Position numbers and translations under genes: made by a program. Below, one piece after another: positions 1 through 5,492 of a stretch of DNA of 5,492 nt. The number at the start of each line of letters is the position of its first letter. Position 1 is the stretch's first letter. This DNA comes from DASPKW01 sp038244055 (GTDB taxonomy: Bacteria; Planctomycetota; Phycisphaerae; Tepidisphaerales; Tepidisphaeraceae), in contig JBBRTW010000472.1 of assembly GCA_038244055.1 (NCBI GenBank), positions 1 to 5,492 on the forward strand, read 5' to 3'. The notes under the pieces are model-generated. The model was not told the DNA's origin, did no database searches, and worked only from the letters and a program-made list of their open reading frames with translations.

Positions 1-168
1 CACTTTCACCCGCTGCCCCGAGCGGTTGCGAAACACGAACAGGTTCCCCGACAGCGGGTCATGGCCGAGAAACGCCCGCACCACCTCGGCCAGGCCGTCA
101 AAGCTCTTGCGCATGTCCACCGGCGCGGTCGCCACCCAGACTTGAATGTTGTTGCCCGCGCCAATCAT
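1..168 (-). CDS. tnpB: IS66 Orf2-family accessory protein TnpB (partial, runs off window start)
   Basis: The first 56 residues of IS66 TnpB, a small protein required with TnpA and TnpC for transposition of IS66-type elements; its biochemical role is poorly defined. The reverse complement from the ATG at 168-166 reads M-I-G-A-G-N-N-I-Q-V-W-V-A, then the family hallmark APVDMRKSFDGLAEVV at residues 15-30, then GNLFVFRNRSGQRVKV at 41-56. The VDMRKSFDGL block and the LFVF(R/K)NR block are the signature of this family. Full-length members are usually about 110-120 aa, so roughly half is missing past base 1. The start codon overlaps the tnpA stop (ATGA, bases 168-165), which fits translational coupling. 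Recognition is secure; intactness cannot be judged. Confidence 0.92.
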   Translation of the reverse strand, partial: MIGAGNNIQVWVATAPVDMRKSFDGLAEVVRAFLGHDPLSGNLFVFRNRSGQRVKV

Positions 169-527
169 GCCGCCCCCTCGATCGCGCGGACGAGCCGGGC
201 AACCTGCTCGACGGGCATCGACGCCGGAAGCGTCAGTTCGCGGCCGCCGAGAAGCGTCAGACGCAGCGGCTCGGCGACCGCCGGGGCCGGCGGCTCAACG
301 ACCACGCGGGCGAATCCGACGGATGCGGCCTTACGCGCCGGCCGCCGTCGGCGATTACGCCCCGACGCCGGCGACAAGCCAAGGTTCCCCCGCCACCAGT
401 AGAACCCGTGCTCTGGGCAGTCATTCGCCCGGCACCACCCGCGCACCGACTGCCCGCTGGCCTGCTGCGCCAAAACCCGCTCCCGCCAGAGTTCCGTCCG
501 AGTTGCTTTCGCTGCCATGTGCAGCAT
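165..527 (-). CDS. tnpA: IS66-family accessory protein TnpA (Orf1)
   Basis: A 120-residue basic protein matching the small first gene of IS66 elements, thought to act as a helix-turn-helix DNA-binding accessory protein in transposition. The N-terminal half carries the usual pattern: W14-R-E-R-V, SGQSV at 24-28, W31-C-R-A-N and FYWWR at 42-46, corresponding to the family motif SGxSVxxFCxxxxxxxxxFYxWR. A middle Arg/Ala/Pro linker (about 55-70) leads to a C-terminal part ending LRLTLLGGRELTLPA and VARLVRAIEGAA, also usual for the family. Two starts are possible: ATG 527 and ATG 518 (beginning MAAKATRT, a common family start). Neither has a strong Shine-Dalgarno sequence. It is directly followed by tnpB with a 4-base overlap. 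Confidence 0.88.
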   Translation of the reverse strand: MLHMAAKATRTELWRERVLAQQASGQSVRGWCRANDCPEHGFYWWRGNLGLSPASGRNRRRRPARKAASVGFARVVVEPPAPAVAEPLRLTLLGGRELTLPASMPVEQVARLVRAIEGAA

Positions 528-1815
528 CGTGACAGGTCAGCCTGCCGGCGGTAAGGTGTGGTTGATCGAACGGACACGGATCTGGAACCTCTTCGCGCAA
601 GATCCCAAACTCATCACCGGCCGCGCCTACTGGTCCATCACTCCGATCGCCGGGGAAGATATTGATCGATCCAGCCGCATCCCGATCGGCTTCGAAGACG
701 ACAGCGCCTATCTCGGCGGCTTCGCCAAATCGCTGGTCGACAACGCGCTCGCCGTGCCTTCCGACGTCAAACACATTCAGGATGCCGACTGCTTCCGCTA
801 CATCACACTCCTCTTCCTCCTTCACGCTGCCGACCTGCGCCTGATCTCTATCTGGCACCCCTCCTTCCTCAACCTTCTCCTGTCCGCTGCCCCGAGACAC
901 TGGAACTCGTTGCTCTCGGACATCGCCGCGGGAACGTGCTCTCCCCCCTCCCCCCTGCCGATATCACTCCGCAGGTCTTTACTAGACCGCCTCCGCCCCG
1001 CGCCGAATCGCGCTCGACAACTCGCCCGGCACCAGCCCACCGATTACAGCGCCTTCTGGCCGAACCTCCGCCTGATCAGTTGCTGGGCCGATGGCAACGC
1101 CGCATTCTACGCCACCCAACTCCAGAAGGACTTCCCCCATATCCTGATTCAAGCCAAAGGCCTCCTCGCCACCGAAGCCTTCATCTCGTTCCCCTACCGC
1201 GATCGCAAGCTCCTCGCGATCACCTCCCACTTTTTCGAGTTCCAGGCTTCCAATGGCGCCATTCACCTGGCCCATGACCTCGAAAAGGGCGGCGAATACT
1301 CCATCATCGTCACCACCGCCGGCGGCCTCTATCGCTACTGCCTCCATGACCGCATTCGCATCACCGATCACCTTGGTCGGACTCCCACCCTCGATTTTCT
1401 CGCGAAAGAAGACCACCTCTCCGACCACCGCGGTGAAAAGCTCAACGAACGCTTCGTTGCCGCGAGCCTGACCCAATCGTTCCAGCATCTCAACATCAGC
1501 CCCCGCTTCTATCTCCTTGCCCCTGATGAGTCGGATGGCCAGATCGCCTATACGCTCTTCATCGAGACCGACGATCCGCTCCCTCCATCCCTCGCCCATG
1601 TAATCGAAGCCCACCTCAAAAGAAATCCCCACTACCAGCATTGCCGAACCCTGAGCCAGCTTGGGCCGGTTCGCTGCTGCCGAATTAGCGGCGATGGCTA
1701 CGCGCTCTATTCCCAACGCCAGCGTGATCTAGGCCAGCGCCTCGGCAACATCAAGACCTCCACCCTGAGCAGCCATTGCGGATGGAGCAGCGTTTTCCCC
1801 GGCGATCTGCAATAA
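517..1815 (+). CDS. GH3 auxin-responsive-promoter family protein, N-terminally truncated (probable pseudogene next to IS66)
   Basis: The GH3 family are ATP-dependent acyl-adenylating enzymes of the ANL (firefly luciferase-like) superfamily. The plant members join jasmonate or auxin to amino acids; the substrates of bacterial members are mostly unknown. Family blocks seen, numbered from the ATG at 517: GRAYWSITP at 35-43, ADLRLISIWHPSFL at 105-118, WPNLRLISCWADG at 181-193, KGLLATEAFISFP at 214-226, GLYRYCLHDRI at 270-280 and DHLSDHRGEKLNE at 299-311. The C-terminus has NPHYQHCRTLSQLGPV (370-385) and GQRLGNIKTS (406-415), where K413 is the likely catalytic lysine. Bacterial members are usually 500 aa or more; here similarity begins only near residue 23 and the N-terminal SSGT-type nucleotide-binding motif is absent. 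Residues 1 to about 20 look like translated IS sequence. GLYRYCLHD departs from the usual GLYRYRLGD, which fits relaxed selection. No ribosome binding site supports ATG 517. Confidence 0.82.
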   Translation: MCSIVTGQPAGGKVWLIERTRIWNLFAQDPKLITGRAYWSITPIAGEDIDRSSRIPIGFEDDSAYLGGFAKSLVDNALAVPSDVKHIQDADCFRYITLLFLLHAADLRLISIWHPSFLNLLLSAAPRHWNSLLSDIAAGTCSPPSPLPISLRRSLLDRLRPAPNRARQLARHQPTDYSAFWPNLRLISCWADGNAAFYATQLQKDFPHILIQAKGLLATEAFISFPYRDRKLLAITSHFFEFQASNGAIHLAHDLEKGGEYSIIVTTAGGLYRYCLHDRIRITDHLGRTPTLDFLAKEDHLSDHRGEKLNERFVAASLTQSFQHLNISPRFYLLAPDESDGQIAYTLFIETDDPLPPSLAHVIEAHLKRNPHYQHCRTLSQLGPVRCCRISGDGYALYSQRQRDLGQRLGNIKTSTLSSHCGWSSVFPGDLQ

Positions 1816-1926
1816 GTGTTTCTTCGTCATGGCCTGACCAACAACCACGTCACCACACCGCTCAGCTACTGCGTCGCCGGTTGGGTTGCGGATGACCGCC
1901 TTTTCACCGCGTGCGCCGCCGCCAGT

Positions 1927-2002
1927 TTCTGAACCGCCTTCGCCCGAGCAACAAAGCCATCCCGATCGAGCATCCGCATCGTCACCTGATCATCATCGCC
2001 CA
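1927..2002. repeat. 76-bp direct repeat, copy A
   Basis: This begins TTCTGAACCGCCTTCGCCCG and ends CATCATCGCCCA. It aligns without gaps to 4068-4143 with 6 mismatches in 76 bases by hand count, in the same orientation, 2,141 bp away start to start. Read on the minus strand, both copies give GDDD(Q/R)VTMRMLD followed by (R/P)DGFVARAK(A/V)VQ. Three of the six differences are silent third-position changes and three are second-position changes. It may therefore be the end of a formerly coding, duplicated segment. Similarity ends sharply near both borders. Confidence 0.85.
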
Positions 2003-2011
2003 TCCTCAATT

Positions 2012-2062
2012 CCAATGCGGAAGTCCCTTCCTGTCGCAATTCCCCTTTTGACCTTCTGCGGT
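2012..2062. repeat. Degenerate ~51-bp direct repeat, copy 1
   Basis: This starts CCAATGCGGAAGT and ends TTCTGCGGT. It pairs with 2321-2371 at about 42 identical positions in 52 aligned columns, including one single-base gap in each copy. Weaker similarity continues for about 15 bases to a GGCTGGCTT/GGCCGGCTT match. Copy 1 lies only 9 bases after the 76-bp repeat copy A, so the two repeat types are nearly joined here. Confidence 0.65.
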
Positions 2063-2320
2063 ATCGGAATGGCTGGCTTGGAATGGCCTGTTCTTCGCAG
2101 GGCGAGCATCGGCTTGGTTTTGAATGGGCTTCCCCTGGACAAGCACCAAGGGGTCCGTTTGTGCCATCGAAGAATTGCACCTCGTCACCCGGCTGGTGAG
2201 AATCGGCTAGGCTCTAACGCGTCCCGGAAATCCCTTCGCCGCCCGACAGGTACGATCCGTTCCGTTTCTGACAATGGTCCATTGGTGGCCAACATCGCTT
2301 TGGGGTGTTTCATCATCGTC

Positions 2321-2371
2321 CCAATGCGGAAGTTGCGTCCTTGTTTCAATTCTCATTTTACCTTCGGCGGT
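2321..2371. repeat. Degenerate ~51-bp direct repeat, copy 2
   Basis: The second member of the pair, with the same CCAATGCGGAAGT start and an ACCTTC-GCGGT end. It lies 221 bases before the amylase start codon. Both copies are preceded by CATCATCG within 20 bases. There is no 76-bp repeat next to this copy. The function is unknown; it could be an interspersed repeat family of the genome or decayed mobile-element sequence. Confidence 0.6.
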
Positions 2372-2578
2372 CGAGGGGCCGGCTTTAGTCGCGATCTCGC
2401 GGACAGGCCTTCGACACCGGTGCACAGTGCCCGGCAATCGTATTTTCGTCATGATCCCGGCCGCGATTCAAATTGGCCTACTTTCCTGTCGCAAACGGCC
2501 GCAATATTCCGGGCTGATTGTCTCTGATGGTAAACTGTTCTCGAAACGCAGTGCTCCCGCGCCCACGCGTTTCATCAT

Positions 2579-2586
2579 AAAAGGTG
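2579..2586 (+). promoter_or_regulatory. Ribosome binding site of the amylase gene
   Basis: AAAAGGTG lies 5 bases before the ATG at 2592. It decides the start: the frame is open back to 2274, but the upstream codons run through the degenerate repeat copy 2 and translate to sequence unlike any amylase. Confidence 0.65.
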
Positions 2587-2591
2587 TTGCG

Positions 2592-3917
2592 ATGCCTCAA
2601 GTTGACATGAATGTGCATGCTCCGGGCCGGAAACTCACTCATCTGGCGGCAGTCGAATCGCGGCGACGTAGGCGGCCAGTGCTTAGCCCGGGCGTTTCCG
2701 TGGCAGCGCCGCTCCGGCGGGATACCCCTCATCCGTTGAACGCCGCTGCGGTCGCCCAGAATTGCAACGGCCAGCCAGCCGATGTGATCCTGCAAGGCTT
2801 CCATTGGACGAGCCGGCTGTCGAATAATCCCAACTGGTATCAGATCCTCGCAGCGAACGCGCAGGTCATTCGGGATGCCAAGTTTGACTGGGTGTGGTTT
2901 CCACCGCCCAGCGCATCGGCCTACAACGCCGAAGGGTACATGCCAACGCTTTGGAATATTCTGGACAATGGATACGGCGGCAAGGCCGATCTCATGGCGG
3001 CGATAAAGGCAATTCACCCTGTCGGCGCGATCGCGGATATCGTCGTGAACCATCGCTGCGGCGAACACACCGATGGAGCCGATTTCAGCTCGCCGCCCTT
3101 CGCAATGGCCGATCAGCGCTTTGCCGTATGCTCGGATGATGAAAAGGGAATCGGAAAGGGCAATCCCGATACCGGTGAACATCAACCCGCGGGACTCGAT
3201 CTGGATCACATCAATACCCAGGTGCAGCAGGCCATCCAGGACTATCTCAAGAGCCTGCAAGCGGCCGGTTTTTCCGGATGGCGATTCGACGAAGTGCGCG
3301 GTTACGCAGGCGCATTTGTCGGCCAGTACAACGATGCCTCGGCCCCAAAGATTTCGATCGGCGAGTTCTGGGATTCGGATCGACAAAAGGTGATCGACTG
3401 GGTGGATTCCACACGCGGCCGATCGATGGCGTTCGATTTCCCGACCCGGACGGTGCTCCAGTCTGCGTTAAACAACCGCGAGTTCTGGCGGCTTAAGACC
3501 ATTGATGGCAAACCGACGGGAGCGATCGGTTACTGGCCGGCGATGTGCGTGACCTTCGTTGAGGATCATGACACGTTTAAGGACCATCCCGATCCCCAGG
3601 AATTTGGTCCGGGAGATCAGGTTCTTCAGGCCTACGCGTATCTTTTCACGCATCCCGGGATGCCGTGCGTCTTCTGGTCGCACTATTTCGACTACGGGCC
3701 CACGATTCAAAGCCAGATCAAACAGATGATCGAGTTAAGAAAAAGGCACGGGATTACCACGACAAGTATCGTAAACATCGTCGCGGCTGATGGCGGGAAG
3801 TATGCTGCCATCATCGACGGAAAAGTGGCCGTCAAACTGGGGCCAGCGCCTTGGGCTCCGGGCGTTGGTTTTTCAGTTGCCATGAGCGGGAATGATTTTG
3901 CGATCTGGACCCAGTAG
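2592..3917 (+). CDS. GH13 alpha-amylase, plant-type (GH13_6-like)
   Basis: This endo-acting glycoside hydrolase cleaves internal alpha-1,4-glucosidic bonds of starch or glycogen with retention of configuration. It is 441 aa long. The barrel starts at VILQGFHW (65-72). Conserved region I is DIVVNH (D149, H154), and LDLDHIN (202-208) is the plant-type block before region II. Region II is GWRFDEVRGY (R231, nucleophile D233), region III is SIGEFWD (acid/base E258) and region IV is FVEDHDT (H326, D327), so the catalytic triad D233/E258/D327 is complete. The C-terminal sheet, with YAAIIDGKVAVKLGP (404-418) and NDFAIWT near the end, resembles the small C-domain of plant and archaeal alpha-amylases. 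Residues 1-55 are extra, Arg-rich (RRRRR at 24-28) and lack a clear signal peptide, so the location is uncertain. The gene appears intact and single, with its own RBS and no co-directional partner within 500 bases downstream. Region IV has VEDHD where VDNHD is common. Confidence 0.93.
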   Translation: MPQVDMNVHAPGRKLTHLAAVESRRRRRPVLSPGVSVAAPLRRDTPHPLNAAAVAQNCNGQPADVILQGFHWTSRLSNNPNWYQILAANAQVIRDAKFDWVWFPPPSASAYNAEGYMPTLWNILDNGYGGKADLMAAIKAIHPVGAIADIVVNHRCGEHTDGADFSSPPFAMADQRFAVCSDDEKGIGKGNPDTGEHQPAGLDLDHINTQVQQAIQDYLKSLQAAGFSGWRFDEVRGYAGAFVGQYNDASAPKISIGEFWDSDRQKVIDWVDSTRGRSMAFDFPTRTVLQSALNNREFWRLKTIDGKPTGAIGYWPAMCVTFVEDHDTFKDHPDPQEFGPGDQVLQAYAYLFTHPGMPCVFWSHYFDYGPTIQSQIKQMIELRKRHGITTTSIVNIVAADGGKYAAIIDGKVAVKLGPAPWAPGVGFSVAMSGNDFAIWTQ

Positions 3918-4036
3918 ACGGATTCCGCGCAGGTCTTACTCGTGATACTGTACCGGCCGATCAGGTGATTCGATGAGCCATGACTTTACCGGCCGGCCGC
4001 TCAAGCTTACACAGCCTCGGGGTCGATCGGTGATCG

Positions 4037-4315
4037 TCACCTCCGCACTGGGCGCGTAGTCGGTCGGTTCTGAACCACCTTCGCCCGAGCAACAAAGCCG
4101 TCCGGGTCGAGCATCCGCATCGTCACCCGATCGTCATCGCCCAACCAATACTCCCCCGTCCCGACGACGCCATGAAACGTAAACGGGGTCGTAAACCGTG
4201 ATGGGTCTGCCGGATCGGGGATAGGGAACGATGCTTGCGAGACTGGGAATGTTGTTTGAATGCTACTATTCGCCTGCACAATCAACCGGTCAACAGGATG
4301 TCTTGTGCTTTTCAC
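4037..4315 (-). pseudogene. Possible fragment of an unrecognised protein containing the 76-bp repeat
   Basis: A minus-strand open frame of 92 codons. Its C-terminal half reads like real protein: IPDPADPSRFTTPFTFHG, then GVVGTGEYWLGDDDRVTMRM, then LDPDGFVARAKVVQN. Its last 25 or so codons correspond to the 76-bp repeat, and the other copy (1927-2002) preserves the same frame with three silent and three missense changes. The first 25 residues look non-coding, and there is no obvious ribosome binding site or leader. It may be the tail of a degraded gene whose other parts are lost. I do not recognise the family, and it could equally be a chance frame over a repeat. Confidence 0.3.
4068..4143. repeat. 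76-bp direct repeat, copy B
   Basis: This begins TTCTGAACCACCTTCGCCCG and ends CGTCATCGCCCA. It is the partner of 1927-2002, with 70 of 76 positions identical and no gaps. Together the two copies bracket the amylase gene in direct orientation. In the minus-strand frame of 4037-4315 it encodes the GDDDRVTMRMLDPDG block. Confidence 0.85.
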
Positions 4316-4427
4316 GCATCCCCGCTCAGAATTCCGTCGCTAAACAGTGCCGTATTTCAATGGCAATTACACTTCCCGAGCGATAGATTAGGCGCCAACC
4401 AGAATTGCCAACACCTCCCCAGGCACT

Positions 4428-4432
4428 AAGGA
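4428..4432 (+). promoter_or_regulatory. Ribosome binding site of the beta-helix gene
   Basis: AAGGA lies 5 bases before ATG 4438. It favours that start over ATG 4432, which overlaps the motif and has only AGG at 4421-4423 ahead of it. Confidence 0.45.
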
Positions 4433-4437
4433 TGGCC

Positions 4438-5492
4438 ATGCAGCACGTTCTCTCGGTGTTGCCGCTGAAGTCAATTGTTCTCGGTGCACCGATTGCGGCG
4501 GCGCTGGGGGCTGCCGCAAGTGTCGTTCCGGCGAAGAACACAGCGCTGGTGCGCCAGTCCCCACGTGCATCACTTCGCTGCCTTTCGTCATCTCCGACGG
4601 CTCGCCGATGGTGGCCGGCTTGTTTCGTTGCCGCTGTAGCCGTTTCGGTGACCGTCACCGCCCGCGCCGCTACGCCTGCGGACTGGCTCAATCCCGCCGC
4701 CGGTAACTGGACCAGCGCGGCCAACTGGTCGATTGGACCGACGGTCTATCCCAACAATGGCTCGCCTAACGCTGCCGATACCTACGATGTCAACGTCGCG
4801 GCGGTGGGTGCTTCCTACACCGTTACCCTCGACGCTTCGACCGCGCCAACTGCGACGATTGCGGTTCACAACCTCGTGCTCAATTCCTCGGCTGCCACGA
4901 TTCAGGCAACAGGTGGAACTTTGACTGCCACAGGTGAATTTCGTGTCGATGCTGGCACATTTAAGCTCGCCGGCGCAAGCCTTCGCAACACGGCGGTTAC
5001 CGGAGCCGGCGGGACATTCAATCCGGCGACGGGAGTCCTTGACAATGTGGTGCTTCAGCGTGATGCGGCAGTTAGTAACAACTCTCCAGATCTTGACCCA
5101 AACGGCGGTATTCTGATTCAGAACGGACTCGTGTTGAATGGTTCCACTTTCACCATTTCTCATTTCAACAACATCGCATTGAACGGAGGGATCCGATTCA
5201 CGGGGACTCAGACTCTCGGCGGCACCGGCACACTTCTTCTGGCTGGCGACCGCGCGCCATTTCTGAAAAATCAGACCGGTACGCTGACCATCGGCTCGGG
5301 CGTGACGGTTCGTGGTGGCGGGGAATTCATCTACTCTTCCACGATCAATCAGGGAACAATCCGGGCCGACAATCCCAGTATTGTGCTGGTCATGGAGGGA
5401 CCAACGTCCCCGGCCGCCGCCCTGACCAATCGAGGAATATTGGAAGCGACTGCCGGCGCGCTTCATATCGAGGGTGCGTTTGATAATTCGCA
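4438..5492 (+). CDS. Large exported beta-helix/autotransporter-like repeat protein (partial, runs off window end)
   Basis: An open frame of 351 codons with no stop at the window end. It is probably exported and either surface-bound or released; no enzymatic function can be assigned. A signal-peptide-like stretch (RRWWPACFVAAVAVSVTVTA, residues 56-75, ending ARA|ATPA at 75-81) suggests cleavage after residue 77. The mature start has DWLNPAAGNWTSAANWS (82-98), a W-x(n)-GNW-x-AANWS motif that in my recollection opens many secreted PEP-CTERM-type and autotransporter-associated proteins of planctomycetes and relatives. The rest is Gly/Thr/Ala/Asn-rich with short beta-prone units such as GTLTIGSGVTVRGGG, INQGTIRADN and LTNRGILEATAGALHIEG, typical of parallel beta-helix rungs. 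An earlier hydrophobic stretch (IVLGAPIAAALGAAASVVPA, about 12-31) precedes the main signal, so the true start may be later, for example GTG 4549. A C-terminal anchor or sorting signal would lie outside the window. Confidence 0.72.
   Translation, partial: MQHVLSVLPLKSIVLGAPIAAALGAAASVVPAKNTALVRQSPRASLRCLSSSPTARRWWPACFVAAVAVSVTVTARAATPADWLNPAAGNWTSAANWSIGPTVYPNNGSPNAADTYDVNVAAVGASYTVTLDASTAPTATIAVHNLVLNSSAATIQATGGTLTATGEFRVDAGTFKLAGASLRNTAVTGAGGTFNPATGVLDNVVLQRDAAVSNNSPDLDPNGGILIQNGLVLNGSTFTISHFNNIALNGGIRFTGTQTLGGTGTLLLAGDRAPFLKNQTGTLTIGSGVTVRGGGEFIYSSTINQGTIRADNPSIVLVMEGPTSPAAALTNRGILEATAGALHIEGAFDNS

Larger units (their letters stand above)
1..574 (-). mobile_element. IS66-family insertion sequence, 5' part (tnpA-tnpB end)
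   Basis: Two adjacent leftward genes, tnpA and tnpB, in the order and overlap typical of IS66 elements identify this segment. The transposase gene (tnpC) and the other terminal repeat should lie left of base 1. The outer end near tnpA is not resolved. Homology of the neighbouring plus-strand GH3 gene becomes recognisable at about 583, and tnpA starts at 527 or 518, so the boundary lies between about 530 and 583. No terminal repeat of the common GTAAGC type is visible there, so the stated end is an estimate. That the element is inserted in the GH3 gene is inferred from the missing 5' part of that gene. Confidence 0.75.
1816..2591. other. Gene-poor interval with repeat debris upstream of the amylase
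   Basis: About 775 bases between the GH3 stop and the amylase start contain no open frame that resembles a protein I recognise. Open frames exist on both strands, but their translations are low-complexity and Ser/Arg/Pro-rich, and overlap one another. The interval contains one copy of the 76-bp repeat (1927-2002), both copies of a degenerate ~51-bp repeat (2012-2062 and 2321-2371) and the amylase ribosome binding site. It is best read as intergenic or decayed sequence. No hairpin followed by a T-run, and no convincing -35/-10 pair, was found. Confidence 0.6.
3918..4437. other. Gene-poor interval between amylase and beta-helix gene
   Basis: About 520 bases with no plus-strand gene. It holds the second 76-bp repeat copy (4068-4143), a minus-strand open frame (4037-4315) described separately, and two direct TACCGGCCG words at about 3950 and 3991. 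No stem-loop followed by a T-run follows the amylase, so no intrinsic terminator can be called. No promoter with good -35 and -10 boxes at usable spacing was found upstream of 4438. Confidence 0.55.

Noticed and set aside
540..575. An IS66 terminal inverted repeat near the tnpA leader
   Set aside because: GTAAGG occurs at about 551 on the plus strand, but this is the wrong orientation for the outer end of a leftward element. The opposite end is outside the window, so no repeat can be confirmed.
982..1716. A 244-codon minus-strand open frame
   Set aside because: It lies antisense to the GH3 frame, which carries all the recognisable family motifs. Its Gly/Glu/Ala-rich translation is a codon shadow.
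2132..2153. An imperfect hairpin (CCCCTGG paired with CCAAGGGG, one bulge) as a terminator
   Set aside because: The stem is short with a bulge, no T-run follows, and it lies over 300 bases from the GH3 stop.
1886..2527. A 213-codon plus-strand open frame in the gap before the amylase
   Set aside because: Its translation is Ser/Pro/Arg-rich, crosses both repeat types and overlaps the amylase frame. It has no recognisable domain.
2274..2591. An in-frame N-terminal extension of the amylase by 106 codons
   Set aside because: The extension runs through the degenerate repeat copy 2 and has no amylase-like or domain-like sequence. A good ribosome binding site sits just before ATG 2592.
2615..2700. 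A twin-arginine signal in the amylase N-terminus (Arg-rich stretch at residues 24-28)
   Set aside because: The residues after the arginines (PVLSPGVSVAAPLRRD) are not a sufficiently hydrophobic core, and no AxA cleavage site is well placed.
2478..3386. A 302-codon minus-strand open frame
   Set aside because: It is antisense to the amylase barrel, and the plus strand holds all four conserved GH13 regions.
4235..4269. A possible promoter (TTGCGA with TACTAT) upstream of the beta-helix gene
   Set aside because: The spacing is about 23 bases, too long for a sigma70-type promoter, and the boxes match weakly.
4588..5466. A long (292-codon) minus-strand open frame opposite the beta-helix gene
   Set aside because: It is antisense to a frame with a signal peptide, the NWS motif and beta-helix rungs. 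Its own translation is Arg/Ser/Gly-rich and without recognisable motifs.

Overview
The window reads as a GC-rich, accessory-type stretch of bacterial chromosome. The gene mix points tentatively to the Planctomycetota or a related PVC-group lineage: a bacterial GH3-type acyl-amido synthetase, a plant-type alpha-amylase and a large secreted Gly/Thr/Asn-rich beta-helix protein with an NWS-type motif. This placement rests on recognising the families by eye. No rRNA, tRNA or CRISPR array is visible.

Layout. Positions 1 to about 575 hold the front end of an IS66-family insertion sequence read leftward: a complete tnpA (165-527, minus) and the start of tnpB (1-168, minus), joined by an ATGA stop/start overlap. 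The transposase gene tnpC would lie beyond base 1. The element abuts a GH3-family gene (517-1815, plus) that keeps its middle and C-terminal portions but has lost the N-terminal nucleotide-binding part. It is therefore probably a 5'-truncated pseudogene cut by the IS.

Positions 1816-2591 have no convincing gene. They hold a 76-bp sequence (1927-2002) that recurs at 4068-4143 with 6 mismatches, and a degenerate ~51-bp repeat pair (2012-2062 and 2321-2371). A complete GH13 alpha-amylase of 441 aa follows (2592-3917, plus), with all catalytic residues and a good ribosome binding site. Positions 3918-4437 are again gene-poor and carry the second 76-bp copy inside a minus-strand open frame (4037-4315) that looks like a fragment of an unrecognised protein. 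From 4438 to the window end runs the start of a large exported beta-helix-type protein (plus), still open at base 5492.

The genes do not form an obvious pathway or operon. The amylase has its own start signals and is flanked by repeats, so the region looks like a patchwork of an IS-disrupted gene, repeat debris, one carbohydrate-active enzyme and one surface or secreted protein. I found no clear evidence of a new multi-gene system. The points most worth checking are the repeat-flanked amylase, the repeat family around it, and the GH3/IS66 junction.
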